64,000 bases of DNA from JAVVHH01 sp965276815 (GTDB lineage: Bacteria; Pseudomonadota; Alphaproteobacteria; Acetobacterales; Acetobacteraceae): positions 248,001-312,000 of the forward strand of contig CBDIBE010000009.1 in assembly GCA_965276815.1 (NCBI GenBank), written 5' to 3'. This document shows, piece by piece, positions 43,421 to 50,848 of this stretch (its first letter is position 1; each line of letters begins with the position of its first letter). A program made the translations under genes and the position numbers. Under the pieces are notes generated by a model that saw only the letters and a list, made by a program, of their open reading frames with translations, had not been told where the DNA came from and ran no database searches.

Positions 43421-44295
43421 GGTTGCCCCCCGGCCAGTCCGGTCACCATCTCCAAGAGCAGGCTCCGCTCGCTCCGTTCGGCCACCTTCAGCACTTGCAG
43501 TTCATCTGCCGGCAGGTGCACCTCAAGCACATCCTGAACGAGTCTGCGTAGCAATCCCGGTTCAATGGCGTCGAGCTCCACGCTAACGTTGCCGAAGTTT
43601 TTGGCTCGAGTATCGCTTTGCTTTGTCGGCCGGGTGGGCAGGTCCCAAGCCGAAATTTGGTCGGGGTTGACCGCGACGCGCTCGAAATAGATTTCCGCGT
43701 TCGGGGCCAGCTCTCGCAATGTCTGTTCGATCTTCTCGCCCGCGTTCACCCCTGACGGATCATAGTCGCCCAGGTGATAAATGAATGTGGGTTCGCCTAA
43801 GTCGCTGATGTATTCGGCGGCACTATGCAGAAAGGATAGCGAGGCGTAACCGCGGGCGACCATGAGCGGTACGTCGTAATCCGCTGTGACCGGCAAGAGC
43901 ACTCCGGCCAACGCGTCCTTCTCGAGCCAGACCTCCACGTATGCACCGGCATCGCGCCAGAGGCTTTTGCGGTACAGGCGCGCTGTTTCCTCCAGGGCCT
44001 CCTGGATGCCCCCAAAGGTCCGTGGCTTGCGCTGGTAACGGGTCGTGTCCGCCAGCCAGCCGTAAGGAAGCTGACCCGAGCGACGCATCGCGACTAAATC
44101 GGTCTGCACCTTGTTGTACCCGGCATCCGACTTGTCGACGATGCCTTGCACTGCGGCCTGATAGAAAACCTGCCGCACCGTCATCGGCCACATCTCTGCA
44201 ACAATGCAGAAAAGATGGTCCCGGCGCCGGGACATTTCCTTCTGCGTCGCCCGAACACGCTTTATGTGGCTCGCCTGATAAACTGGCTCGCTCAC
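43417..44295 (-). CDS. Topoisomerase VI-A/Spo11-like protein (Topo mini-A type)
   Basis: A 292-residue protein. Residues 38-46, MTVRQVFYQ, resemble the R-x-x-(F/Y)-Y tyrosine motif of TopoVI-A and Spo11 (candidate Tyr45). A Toprim fold follows: VEVWLEKDALAGVL (Glu125), VPLMVARGYASLSF, and FIYHLGDYDPSG (Asp177, Asp179). No TopoVI-B ATPase gene is present. GTG at 44295 overlaps the upstream stop (GTGA). Stand-alone A-subunit homologues of this sort have been described on mobile elements. Probably acts in element replication or resolution; activity not shown. Confidence 0.65.
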   Translation of the reverse strand: MSEPVYQASHIKRVRATQKEMSRRRDHLFCIVAEMWPMTVRQVFYQAAVQGIVDKSDAGYNKVQTDLVAMRRSGQLPYGWLADTTRYQRKPRTFGGIQEALEETARLYRKSLWRDAGAYVEVWLEKDALAGVLLPVTADYDVPLMVARGYASLSFLHSAAEYISDLGEPTFIYHLGDYDPSGVNAGEKIEQTLRELAPNAEIYFERVAVNPDQISAWDLPTRPTKQSDTRAKNFGNVSVELDAIEPGLLRRLVQDVLEVHLPADELQVLKVAERSERSLLLEMVTGLAGGQP

Positions 44296-44576
44296 GCCCG
44301 CCCCACTGTCCGCACCCGGTGCGCCTGGGCGACCCCGAGCAGCTCGAGGATGCGCTCGCGATCCGCATGATCGGCGGCGAGCACCATGACCGTTGCGCCC
44401 CCGCGTAGGAGCTCGCGAACGTCGTCTAGCGAGTCTTCGCGGAGGTCGAGCTTGCCTGGAGTGGGCGCTGCAACATACACAACCGGTTCGCCCAGCAGAT
44501 CGGCGCTGCGGTTGCCAACGATCGACTGAAACGGGCAACGCTGCATCATCTCGCGCAGGGTCAGGCCGTCACTCAT
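44292..44576 (-). CDS. Hypothetical element protein
   Basis: A 94-residue protein, MSDGLTLREMMQRCPFQSIV at the start and GGATVMVLAADHADRERILE near the end. It overlaps the genes on both sides by 4 bp. No family recognised. Confidence 0.55.
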   Translation of the reverse strand: MSDGLTLREMMQRCPFQSIVGNRSADLLGEPVVYVAAPTPGKLDLREDSLDDVRELLRGGATVMVLAADHADRERILELLGVAQAHRVRTVGRA

Positions 44577-44794
44577 GCGCGCGCTCCGGTGGCCCGGCAG
44601 CGTGCCTCCAGCGCTGCATGGCTCATCGCTTCCGCCTGGGTAAACCGGCCACTGGCTAGCAGAGCATCGGCTTCGCGGTCCGCGCGACACGCGAATGCCA
44701 AAGCGGCGACTGGGTCAGTCGGGATGATCAGACGCGGTGGCTCGCTGGCCAGTGCTTTGCCGTAGGCGGTGCAGATCCTAGAAGAGATAAACAT
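44573..44794 (-). CDS. Hypothetical element protein
   Basis: A 73-residue protein, MFISSRICTAYGKALASEPP then FACRADREADALLASGRFTQ. Start at 44794 follows a purine-rich stretch. It leads the minus-strand replication run (44794 to 41287) in which every gene overlaps the next. No family recognised. Confidence 0.5.
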   Translation of the reverse strand: MFISSRICTAYGKALASEPPRLIIPTDPVAALAFACRADREADALLASGRFTQAEAMSHAALEARCRATGARA

Positions 44795-44889
44795 GCTCTG
44801 CGTCCTCATCTTTGGACGCGGCGGGCGTTGAAGTCGGACGGCTGTTCTGCTAAGTGACGATTGCATGCGCCAACCAAGAGAACGACCGC

Positions 44890-44910
44890 CCCACGTCCGC
44901 AACGTGGGGT
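44890..44910. terminator. Hairpin between regulator and replication run
   Basis: CCCCACGT, loop CCGCA, ACGTGGGG: a perfect 8-bp stem. On the plus strand it is followed by TGTTTCGTTT. It lies 15 bp beyond the stop of the small helix-turn-helix gene and upstream of the replication run, so it may end the transcript of the former; the T-rich side is on the opposite strand, so the direction is uncertain. Confidence 0.5.
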
Positions 44911-44924
44911 GTTTCGTTTCAGGG

Positions 44925-45125
44925 CTAGGCGGCGTTCTTGGGCGTGAGCGTCGGTAGCCCAGCCAGGTAGGCCCGCATGGAGGCGTCCTCGACAAACGTG
45001 GAGCGCCCCATCTTCACCAACTTGATGCGCTTCTCCGCCGCGAGACGATAAATCCTGCTGCGGGAAGGGCCATAAACACTGGGCGCCTTGGGAAGCGGCA
45101 CGAGAACCGGTCTGTAATCTGCCAT
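44925..45125 (-). CDS. Small helix-turn-helix protein (AlpA/excisionase-like)
   Basis: A 66-residue protein in which GPSRSRIYRLAAEKRIKLVK and MGRSTFVEDASMRAYL form the winged helix-turn-helix of MerR-like excisionase/AlpA proteins. In P4-type elements, proteins of this kind control integrase expression and excision. It is preceded by CTAG-rich repeats at 45188-45234 that may be its operator. No other excisionase candidate is obvious in the element. Confidence 0.7.
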   Translation of the reverse strand: MADYRPVLVPLPKAPSVYGPSRSRIYRLAAEKRIKLVKMGRSTFVEDASMRAYLAGLPTLTPKNAA

Positions 45126-45187
45126 GGTGCGTCCTTACACAACACGGCGCACGTCACGCCGCTGCTGGACAAACTGGGATTTTAATC

Positions 45188-45234
45188 GACTAGTTTGGAA
45201 GCCAAGGAACTAGTTCTAGTAGTCGGGAACTAGT
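45188..45234. promoter_or_regulatory. CTAG-rich repeats upstream of the AlpA-like gene
   Basis: GGAACTAGT occurs at 45206-45214 and again at 45226-45234, and CTAG occurs four times in 44 bases (45190, 45210, 45216, 45230). CTAG is normally rare in bacterial DNA, so the cluster stands out. It lies 63-109 bases before the AlpA-like start, suiting an operator, and just touches the end of the next gene. Confidence 0.45.
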
Positions 45235-46063
45235 CGCCGCGCTTCCGCTTTGCTGGCTTTGCATCTGCGTACCAGTAGCTTCGCGCGATCTGCAGTCGCG
45301 CCTCGTTCAGTGGCGCTAAGGGTGGCTTAATTTCAGGCACGTCAGCGTCAAACATCCAGGCCTCGGTTTCCGGTATTAAAACCGTTCCAGCGCCTGCCCG
45401 CTTAGCTCGGAAAGTCGTCGCCCACTGTCGGAACCATTTGGCCCATCCCAAAGTCGCGCACAGCTCTTCTTGATCTAGTCGGAGCCGGTTCGGTGCCTGA
45501 ACTGCCCGCAGCAGATGAAAAGCCGCGTGAAGGGGAGCAATGGCGCGTTCCGGCAACCACCACTTTTCCTTAAACTGGGCTTCTGTCACAGGCGCGCCCA
45601 GCAATTGGATTGACGGGTCACGCTCGAAAATAGCCCAAGCGCGGTTCAACGAAGCAATGTCGGCGTGGTGAAGTCCCAGTTGTGCGGCAAAGCAGAGGAC
45701 GGCCCCGATGACCTGACCGCGAAGCAGAATTCCCTCGTGTGCTTCAATCAGTAGATCGGCAAGCGGTAAGGAGCGGACCAACATCCGTCGTCCGCCGGCA
45801 GGCTCAAACAAGCGCTCTTCAAAAGCGAGTTTCGTGCTTCCGGCTATAGTGGTTGCCCCTTTGGGTAAATCAACACCGGCCGCAACGGCGTCGAGAACGT
45901 CTTGGCATAGCTCGGCGCCCTCTGCGCTGATTCCGGCAAGCAACGCGTTTCGCTTTTCTGGATTGCGGGGCCACGCCATAACTGAGATGAGATGTAGGGC
46001 CGCGAACTCAGCCGCAGGGTCAATAGTAAGCGCCGGCGGCTCCGCCACGGTTTTTCGGTCCAT
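45230..46063 (-). CDS. Hypothetical element protein
   Basis: A 277-residue protein with no recognised family; it contains GQVIGAVLCFAAQLGLHHAD and LGWAKWFRQWATTFRAKRAG and is mixed alpha/beta with no membrane helix. ATG at 46063 has a GGAGG ribosome site at ideal distance. The frame stays open upstream, and a GTG at 46204 overlapping the stop of the small gene before it would give 324 residues (added part includes VLQRELVGLAWPANVRLLRV). Both starts are plausible. Confidence 0.55.
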   Translation of the reverse strand: MDRKTVAEPPALTIDPAAEFAALHLISVMAWPRNPEKRNALLAGISAEGAELCQDVLDAVAAGVDLPKGATTIAGSTKLAFEERLFEPAGGRRMLVRSLPLADLLIEAHEGILLRGQVIGAVLCFAAQLGLHHADIASLNRAWAIFERDPSIQLLGAPVTEAQFKEKWWLPERAIAPLHAAFHLLRAVQAPNRLRLDQEELCATLGWAKWFRQWATTFRAKRAGAGTVLIPETEAWMFDADVPEIKPPLAPLNEARLQIARSYWYADAKPAKRKRGD

Positions 46064-46200
46064 CGGATCGCCTCCGCCCTGGTCCGCGCAATAAAAGCGG
46101 CGGGGCAATCCGACGCGGAGGAGCCGGACGTTCGCGGGCCAGGCTAGCCCCACCAATTCCCTTTGTAGCACCGTGCAGGCCGCTGCGGCAGAGGACGGCT

Positions 46201-46311
46201 TCACCGCCGGCCTCCCTTTGGCCGCGGCGGCTTCCTTGGCGGCGGCACCGTGATCCACACTGGCGGCTGCGTCGGCGAAGGCTGACCGGGCAGCCGGGCG
46301 CGCGCGGTCAC
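46201..46311 (-). CDS. Short proline-rich peptide gene, coupled at both ends
   Basis: A 36-codon frame with GTG start overlapping the previous stop (GTGA) and a TGA that overlaps a further GTG. The peptide ends TQPPVWITVPPPRKPPRPKG followed by GRR: a basic, proline-rich tail. Too short to assign, but the coupling at both ends matches the style of this element. Confidence 0.4.
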   Translation of the reverse strand: MTARARLPGQPSPTQPPVWITVPPPRKPPRPKGGRR

Positions 46312-47003
46312 GCCGCACCATGTTGGGCCAGCATGCGCCGAGCCGCGTCAAACCTCGGATCGTCGTCGGGAATATTGTTCCAGTGGCGAGCGACCTGGTC
46401 CACGATCCTCTGGACCCGCTGATGCTCCTCCGATGTGTACCTGGACCGTAGGATCAGGGCCTGCAGCATCGTGTCGTAATCGTCTCGGCGGCGCTGCGCC
46501 TCGGCCTCGTCGACCCTGTTAGCTCGCCTCGCAGCTTCCGCGACGGTGCCCACCGAGGCATCGGCATCGTGCAGGGGTAGGAACCAGCTGCCGCCATACT
46601 CCTGCAGGTCGATGCCGGCGGCGGCAGCGAGGAAGTGCATGACGCGCCGGACGATGACCTCGCCGTGTTCGCGTCCCTCTGTTCCATCGTCGTAGAAGTC
46701 GTCTGAGTTGATCTCCGCCGCGGCCGACATTAGAAGGATTGCCGCATCAGCAAGCGTCTTGGGGTGACCCTCCTTTATTGCGTCAGAGATCCGCAGTTGT
46801 TCGGCCGAGACCTCGTGGGCTTCATCATCGCGATCGGCTGCAAGGAGCCCCTCTTCCAGGTTGCCCAGGGCTGCCAGGCGCTGGGCTGCTGCCATGATCG
46901 GCGAGAGTCCTGGCTCGGCGGTTGCCGGCTGAGCGTTCGAGGCCAGGCCGGCCGCGCTCAGGGCGACGCCAGCCAACAGATCGCGGCGGGAGGACTTAGC
47001 CAT
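46308..47003 (-). CDS. Hypothetical protein with Tat-like signal
   Basis: A 231-residue protein. The start KSSRRDLLAGVALSAAGLAS has a twin arginine, a hydrophobic stretch and a small-residue end, resembling a Tat export signal. The rest is helical and acidic, with AILLMSAAAEINSDDFYDDG and EEHQRVQRIVDQVARHWNNI. ATG at 47003, two bases after the preceding stop; TTG at 47009 is an alternative. The neighbouring gene has a similar start. Confidence 0.5.
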   Translation of the reverse strand: MAKSSRRDLLAGVALSAAGLASNAQPATAEPGLSPIMAAAQRLAALGNLEEGLLAADRDDEAHEVSAEQLRISDAIKEGHPKTLADAAILLMSAAAEINSDDFYDDGTEGREHGEVIVRRVMHFLAAAAGIDLQEYGGSWFLPLHDADASVGTVAEAARRANRVDEAEAQRRRDDYDTMLQALILRSRYTSEEHQRVQRIVDQVARHWNNIPDDDPRFDAARRMLAQHGAA

Positions 47004-47005
47004 GC

Positions 47006-47464
47006 TCAAACCCTCCCGCCGAGCCGGACCAGGTCGTTGACCAAATCCAAAGCCCAGTCTGCGGACAGGACTTCAAGCTCCACCGTGCCATCCGGCAAAG
47101 TCGCGTGCAGCTTGGTTGCTGCGGCTTTCGCAACCAAGCCGGCAAACGTCATCGGCTTGGCCGCACAGATGATTTCCGCGTTGCGGTTGTCGTCTTCCCA
47201 TAGCGGGTCGTCGTCGCTCAAGTCGTGTCCGTCGATGGAAGCCTTAAGGCGCTCGTGCTGCTCACACGCCGTGATCAGCTCGGCGTCGGCAGAAGTAAGC
47301 GGCGCCGCTTGGATATCGGCAAGGCTTGCCGCCACGCCGGCCGTGATGCCGATCGCGCTGAAAGCGCCGCCGAGGGCGAGGGCGCGGCGGCCTACCTCGC
47401 GGCGCCGCACGAGTTCGGGTGAGTGGTCGGGGTTTGTTGGATGCGTGTAGGTATGCGTAGCCAT
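47006..47464 (-). CDS. Hypothetical protein with Tat-like start, leads minus run
   Basis: A 152-residue protein beginning MATHTYTHPTNPDHSPELVR, then RRREVGRRALALGGAFSAIG (arginine-rich, followed by a hydrophobic stretch), so possibly exported or membrane-anchored. The C-terminal part contains WEDDNRNAEIICAAKPMTFA. An AAGGGA ribosome site precedes ATG 47464. Divergent from the regulator genes, so its promoter probably lies in 47465-47572. Confidence 0.5.
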   Translation of the reverse strand: MATHTYTHPTNPDHSPELVRRREVGRRALALGGAFSAIGITAGVAASLADIQAAPLTSADAELITACEQHERLKASIDGHDLSDDDPLWEDDNRNAEIICAAKPMTFAGLVAKAAATKLHATLPDGTVELEVLSADWALDLVNDLVRLGGRV

Positions 47465-47535
47465 TGCCAGTTCCCTTCCGAGCTGGGGATGGTTAGGCCG
47501 GGCTGGGTGCGCCAACACCTAGCTCGGCCGACTTT

Positions 47536-47605
47536 CGTTGCCTCAGAATGGCAACGAGGTTATAAAAACACCATGCCACGTGTTTTGCAACAGGGTTATA
47601 ATTTG
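47536..47605. promoter_or_regulatory. Operator-like repeats in the divergent control region
   Basis: An inverted repeat CGTTGCC-N7-GGCAACG sits at 47536-47556. Two direct repeats overlap and follow it: GCAACGAGGTTATAA at 47551 and GCAACAGGGTTATAA at 47587, matching at 13 of 15 bases and 36 bases apart. They flank the first regulator start and the promoter of the divergent gene. This is the layout of a phage-type repressor switch. Confidence 0.6.
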
Positions 47606-47830
47606 CTACCTGTCCAGAGTAAGATGGCGCGGGTCGCGTTGGGGTGGGGCGTTCGCGAATTAGCGGATGCCGCCGGCGTCTCAACAGGCACCGTCTCTCG
47701 GCTGGAGCGAGGGGAAGAACTGAAGAGCAACACTCTTGCTGTCATCCGCGCCGCTTTGGAGCAAGCTGGCGTCGTCTTCCTCGACAACGGCACTGGACCG
47801 GGTGTGAAGTTTCGGAAGCCAGATCCGTGA
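47573..47830 (+). CDS. Cro/C1-type regulator 1
   Basis: An 85-residue XRE protein: the domain runs from KMARVALGWGVRELADAAGV through STGTVSRLERGEELKSNTLA, then VIRAALEQAGVVFLDNG. ATG 47573 is used; a TTG further down with the second operator copy upstream is an alternative. The stop overlaps the GTG of regulator 2 (GTGA). Probably represses its own and the divergent promoter. Confidence 0.78.
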   Translation: MPRVLQQGYNLLPVQSKMARVALGWGVRELADAAGVSTGTVSRLERGEELKSNTLAVIRAALEQAGVVFLDNGTGPGVKFRKPDP

Positions 47831-48072
47831 CGCCTGCCCAGTGTCGGAAAGCTCGACGGCTACTCGGGATCTCTCGGGAGACCCTTGCTGAGTTGGCTCG
47901 CGTCCCGGTCTGGCAGATAAAGGATTTCGAAGGCCGCGGCCATTTGCGGTTTGCCTTCTACGCCTCTCAAGATCGGGTCGGCGAAATGAGGAAGGGTTTG
48001 GAGGCGGCAGGCGTCGCTTTCACGACCGACGGCGAACAGCTTGGGGTGACGTTGCGGAAAGCCGAAGGATAG
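47827..48072 (+). CDS. Cro/C1-type regulator 2
   Basis: An 81-residue XRE-like protein: MTPAQCRKARRLLGISRETL then ELARVPVWQIKDFEGRG, and a C-terminal EAAGVAFTTDGEQLGVTLRK similar in layout to regulator 1. The GTG start is coupled to the first gene. Second of three tandem regulators. Confidence 0.75.
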   Translation: MTPAQCRKARRLLGISRETLAELARVPVWQIKDFEGRGHLRFAFYASQDRVGEMRKGLEAAGVAFTTDGEQLGVTLRKAEG

Positions 48073-48077
48073 CTCGC

Positions 48078-48302
48078 ATGTCCACACCTGATTACCTCGT
48101 TCTCTTCGGCCGCAATCTTCGGGCTGCTCGTCTCCAGGCAGGGCTGACTAGCGACGACGTTGCCGCCCGAAGCGGGATTAAGATGAACGACGTGGCGCGT
48201 GTCGAAGCTGGCGTGCTCGACGTCAGATTGAGCGTGATGGCGTTGCTGGCGGAAGTAGTGGGACGCTCGCTACCGGATTTGCTGGGCGACGTGGGCGCCT
48301 GA
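48078..48302 (+). CDS. Cro/C1-type regulator 3
   Basis: A 74-residue XRE protein: FGRNLRAARLQAGLTSDDVA, then RSGIKMNDVARVEAGVLDVR and a short LPDLLGDVGA end. Starts five bases after regulator 2. Third regulator of the switch; convergent with the integrase gene. Confidence 0.78.
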   Translation: MSTPDYLVLFGRNLRAARLQAGLTSDDVAARSGIKMNDVARVEAGVLDVRLSVMALLAEVVGRSLPDLLGDVGA

Positions 48303-48348
48303 CGCAGGCTCTACGTCGAGTTCACGAACGGACAGGCGCCAACTAGCT

Positions 48349-48372
48349 GCGGCTGGTCTGTGGATCAGCCGC
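48349..48372. terminator. Hairpin between regulators and integrase
   Basis: GCGGCTG, ten-base loop, CAGCCGC: a 7-bp stem in the convergent gap between regulator 3 and integrase. No T tract follows, so it is only a weak terminator candidate. Confidence 0.3.
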
Positions 48373-48388
48373 GGCCGGCATGATTGCG

Positions 48389-49603
48389 TTATGTAGGGAC
48401 TGGCGACGTACACCACTTCCCCCACTCCTCCATCAACGGCCGCCGCCGCTCTAGCAGATCCGTCCGGGCATAGGCGGCCTCGACCTTGTCGCGCATGACG
48501 TGGGCGAGCGCGGCCTCGACTACCTCGCGAGGATGGGTGGTCTGCTCGCCGGCCCAGACCCGGAAGGTGCTGCGGAACCCGTGCGGCACGATCGCCCGGC
48601 CCGTGATGTCGCGCCAGCGTGGCTCACCCTCGCCGTTCATGCGGCGGAGGAGGGCCGAGAGCGTCATGTCGGAGAGCGGTTGCCCGGACTTGATGCCCGG
48701 GAACACCAACGCGGTCGGACCGGTCCGCAGGGGCAGCAGCGCTCGCAGCAGGGCCACGGCCGGGACCGAGAGCGGGACACGATGCAGACGGCCGCCTTTC
48801 ATCCGCTCTGCCGGAATCACCCAGACTGCAGCCTCGAGGTCGACTTCCTTCCACCTGGCTCCCCTCACCTCCCCCGTCCTGGCCGCGGTCAGGATCGCCA
48901 GCTCAAGCGCGCGTGCCGCAACGCCGTCCCGATGACGGAGCTCACCCAAGAAGGCGCCCATCTGCTGCCAAGGTAGCGCCGGCTGGTGCTCTACCCGTGA
49001 AACGCGCTCCTTGGCCGGCAGCAGTCCCGAGAGGTTCCCCTTCCACCTCGCCGGGTTCTCACCGGTGCGCCAGCCTCGGGCCTTCGCTGCGTCCAGTATG
49101 ACCTCAATCCGGCCACGCAGGCGGGATGCTGTTTCTGGCGCCCTGCTCCAGACCGGGCGAAGGATCGTCAGCACCAATTCCATTGTGACGGCCTGCACCG
49201 GCAGACTGCCGATTACGGGATAGGCGTAAGTCGCGAGCGTACTGTCCCACTGGGCGGCGTGCTTCGAATTGCGCCAGCCTTGCCGGTGCGTTGCTATGAA
49301 GTCTTCCGCCACGGCCTTGAACGTGTGCGTCGCGGAGGTGACGGCCTCACTCCGTTTGGACAGAGGCTCCAGACCGTCGCGGAGGCGCGCCCGGGCTTGC
49401 GCCGCTGCGGTGCGTGCCGCGGCCAAAGTGGTTTCTGGAAAGGCGCCCAAGCCTAGATCCCGCGTCTTGCCGAGGCGAGTGTATCGAAACACCCAAGCCC
49501 GCCGCTCGGCGGTGCGCACGTGCAGGTGCAAACCATCTCCGTCGACGTAGCGCCCAGGCTTTACCAGCGCCTTCGCTTCCAAAACAGTGAGTTTGCCAGC
49601 CAT
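48389..49603 (-). CDS. Tyrosine integrase (P4/DUF4102 type)
   Basis: A 404-residue site-specific recombinase. The N-terminal DUF4102 domain has GRYVDGDGLHLHVR and RYTRLGKTRDLGLGAFPETT; the catalytic domain shows Arg242 in ILTAARTGEVRG, His341 and Arg344 in VPHGFRST, His368 and Tyr378 in KVEAAYAR. ATG at 49603 chosen over a TTG at 49621. It lies 186 bp inside the right junction and faces away from it, with attachment-site arms in between. The family usually targets tRNA genes; here the target is a protein-coding gene. Confidence 0.93.
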   Translation of the reverse strand: MAGKLTVLEAKALVKPGRYVDGDGLHLHVRTAERRAWVFRYTRLGKTRDLGLGAFPETTLAAARTAAAQARARLRDGLEPLSKRSEAVTSATHTFKAVAEDFIATHRQGWRNSKHAAQWDSTLATYAYPVIGSLPVQAVTMELVLTILRPVWSRAPETASRLRGRIEVILDAAKARGWRTGENPARWKGNLSGLLPAKERVSRVEHQPALPWQQMGAFLGELRHRDGVAARALELAILTAARTGEVRGARWKEVDLEAAVWVIPAERMKGGRLHRVPLSVPAVALLRALLPLRTGPTALVFPGIKSGQPLSDMTLSALLRRMNGEGEPRWRDITGRAIVPHGFRSTFRVWAGEQTTHPREVVEAALAHVMRDKVEAAYARTDLLERRRPLMEEWGKWCTSPVPT

Positions 49604-49646
49604 CCTGATTGTTCGCTCCAAGCGAGCGATTCCGTCCGTCTAACTG

Positions 49647-49738
49647 CTCGGTCCCATTTCCAGTCCCATTGCAAGGCCTGGTCTGGCCTGCGTCAACGGG
49701 AACCGATGGGGAACGATCGAGTGGCTAACTTCCTAGGC
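49647..49738 (+). promoter_or_regulatory. Candidate integrase arm-site cluster, right
   Basis: CTCGGTCCCA at 49647-49656, followed by TTCCAGTCCCA, and AGTGGCTAA at 49730-49738. The same words occur near the left junction. They lie between the integrase start and the right core, where arm sites and the integrase promoter are expected. Confidence 0.35.
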
Positions 49739-50848
49739 TGACAGGGAGTTTTGGCACAATCGGAAACAGCGCGGGACATCAGTTCTAAGGAACTTGAAGA
49801 CGTCGAATTCGCGGCCGTTGCAGCCGTGGCGGCGCTGGCGGAAGATGATCGGGCCGGGGCTGTCCAGGCGGATGCTCAGCGCGATGCCGGCGAGCAGCGG
49901 CACCGTTCCCAAGATCAGCAGGAAGGCGGCAACGTGATCGCCCATCTCCTTGGCGATCAGGCCCCAATGGCCGTGCGGACGGCGGGTGAGCACCATCAGC
50001 GGCACGCCGGCGACTTGCGTCGTCCAGAGGTGCCCGCCGGCCAAGCCAAGCAGCGGGGTGCAGAAGGTGACCTCCACGTCGAGCGCCTTGAGGCGGTTGA
50101 CGACGTCGAGCACGCGGGCTTCCGAGGCCGGCGGCAACGCGAGCAGCACGCGATCGATCTCGCGCGCCCGGCCCATTTCGATCAGGCGGGCGAGCGAGCG
50201 CTCGAGAATGGCGGCGTCGGCCGCGCCGTCATCGAGGACGGCGGACAGGCGCACCCCGTTTCGCTCCGCGGCGGAGACTTGCGAGACGAGCGTCTCGGCG
50301 AACATACCGCTGCCCAGTATGGCGACGCGGTCGCACACCACGCCGCGGTCAGCCAGCCGCTGGAAGATGCGCAGCAACAGCAGCCGGCCGCCGATGGCGG
50401 TGCAGAAGATGAAGATGAACCAGGCCGATATCCAGATGCGCGGGAGCGAGGACGCGATCTCAGTGACGAAACCGATGATCAACAGCACCGCCAGCAGGAT
50501 CACCACGCGCAGCCCGGTGCGCGAGATCAACTGGACGGAGGTCGCAACGTTGCAAGAAACGCGGGCCCAGCTATCGCGCAACGCCAAGGGAGCGATCAGC
50601 GCGCCGATACACGACAGTCGCAAGGCATCGTATTCAAAACCGGTGAGACGATGCTCCAGCCCGAGGAAACGGGTGTAGGCAACGGCGCAGATGAGGCCTG
50701 CGGTGCCGATGGTCAGCATATCCCAGACGGCGAGCAGATCGTAACCGATTGCGAACAGGTCGGTCCGCAACGCCGGTCTGGCGCCGGTTGCAACACCGAG
50801 CCCGCGCGGCTCCTGCAACTCGCCCGCGAGAGACATGAACCCGTCCAT
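49733..50848 (-). pseudogene. 5' half of disrupted polyprenyl-phosphate sugar transferase
   Basis: The first 353 residues of a WbaP/ExoY-type initiating transferase. An N-terminal region with five membrane helices (VVILLAVLLIIGFVTEIASS among them) is followed by a CoA_binding_3-like domain (RVAILGSGMFAETLVSQVSA) and the start of the transferase domain, ending SPGPIIFRQRRHGCNGREFD, VFKF. At the core the frame passes into element DNA, adds 18 unrelated residues and stops at 49733. Lacks the catalytic C-terminus, so should be inactive. The restored protein would have 496 residues. Confidence 0.92.
49789..49798. repeat. Right attachment-site core (GGAACTTGAA)
   Basis: Second copy of the 10-bp core at 26470-26479. 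Element DNA lies on the left and the 5' half of the sugar-transferase gene on the right. Together with the left copy it defines the element boundaries to the base. Confidence 0.85.

Larger units (their letters stand above)
26470..49788. mobile_element. Integrated phage-like element in the EPS sugar-transferase gene
   Basis: A 23.3-kb insertion bounded by 10-bp direct repeats. Deleting it leaves 50848-49789 joined to 26469-26039 on the minus strand: 1060 + 431 = 1491 nt, exactly 497 codons, with the conserved FDVFKFRTM motif restored across the joint. Contents: tyrosine integrase at the right end, three Cro/C1-type regulators, primase, helicase, TopoVI-A-like protein, a tail-module remnant, small cargo genes and three insertion sequences. 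No large terminase, portal or capsid gene was recognised, so it is either a decayed prophage or a satellite-type element. Confidence 0.93.

Noticed and set aside
26470..49788. Complete functional prophage
   Set aside because: No portal, capsid or large terminase was recognised and three insertion sequences are present; described as a phage-like element instead.
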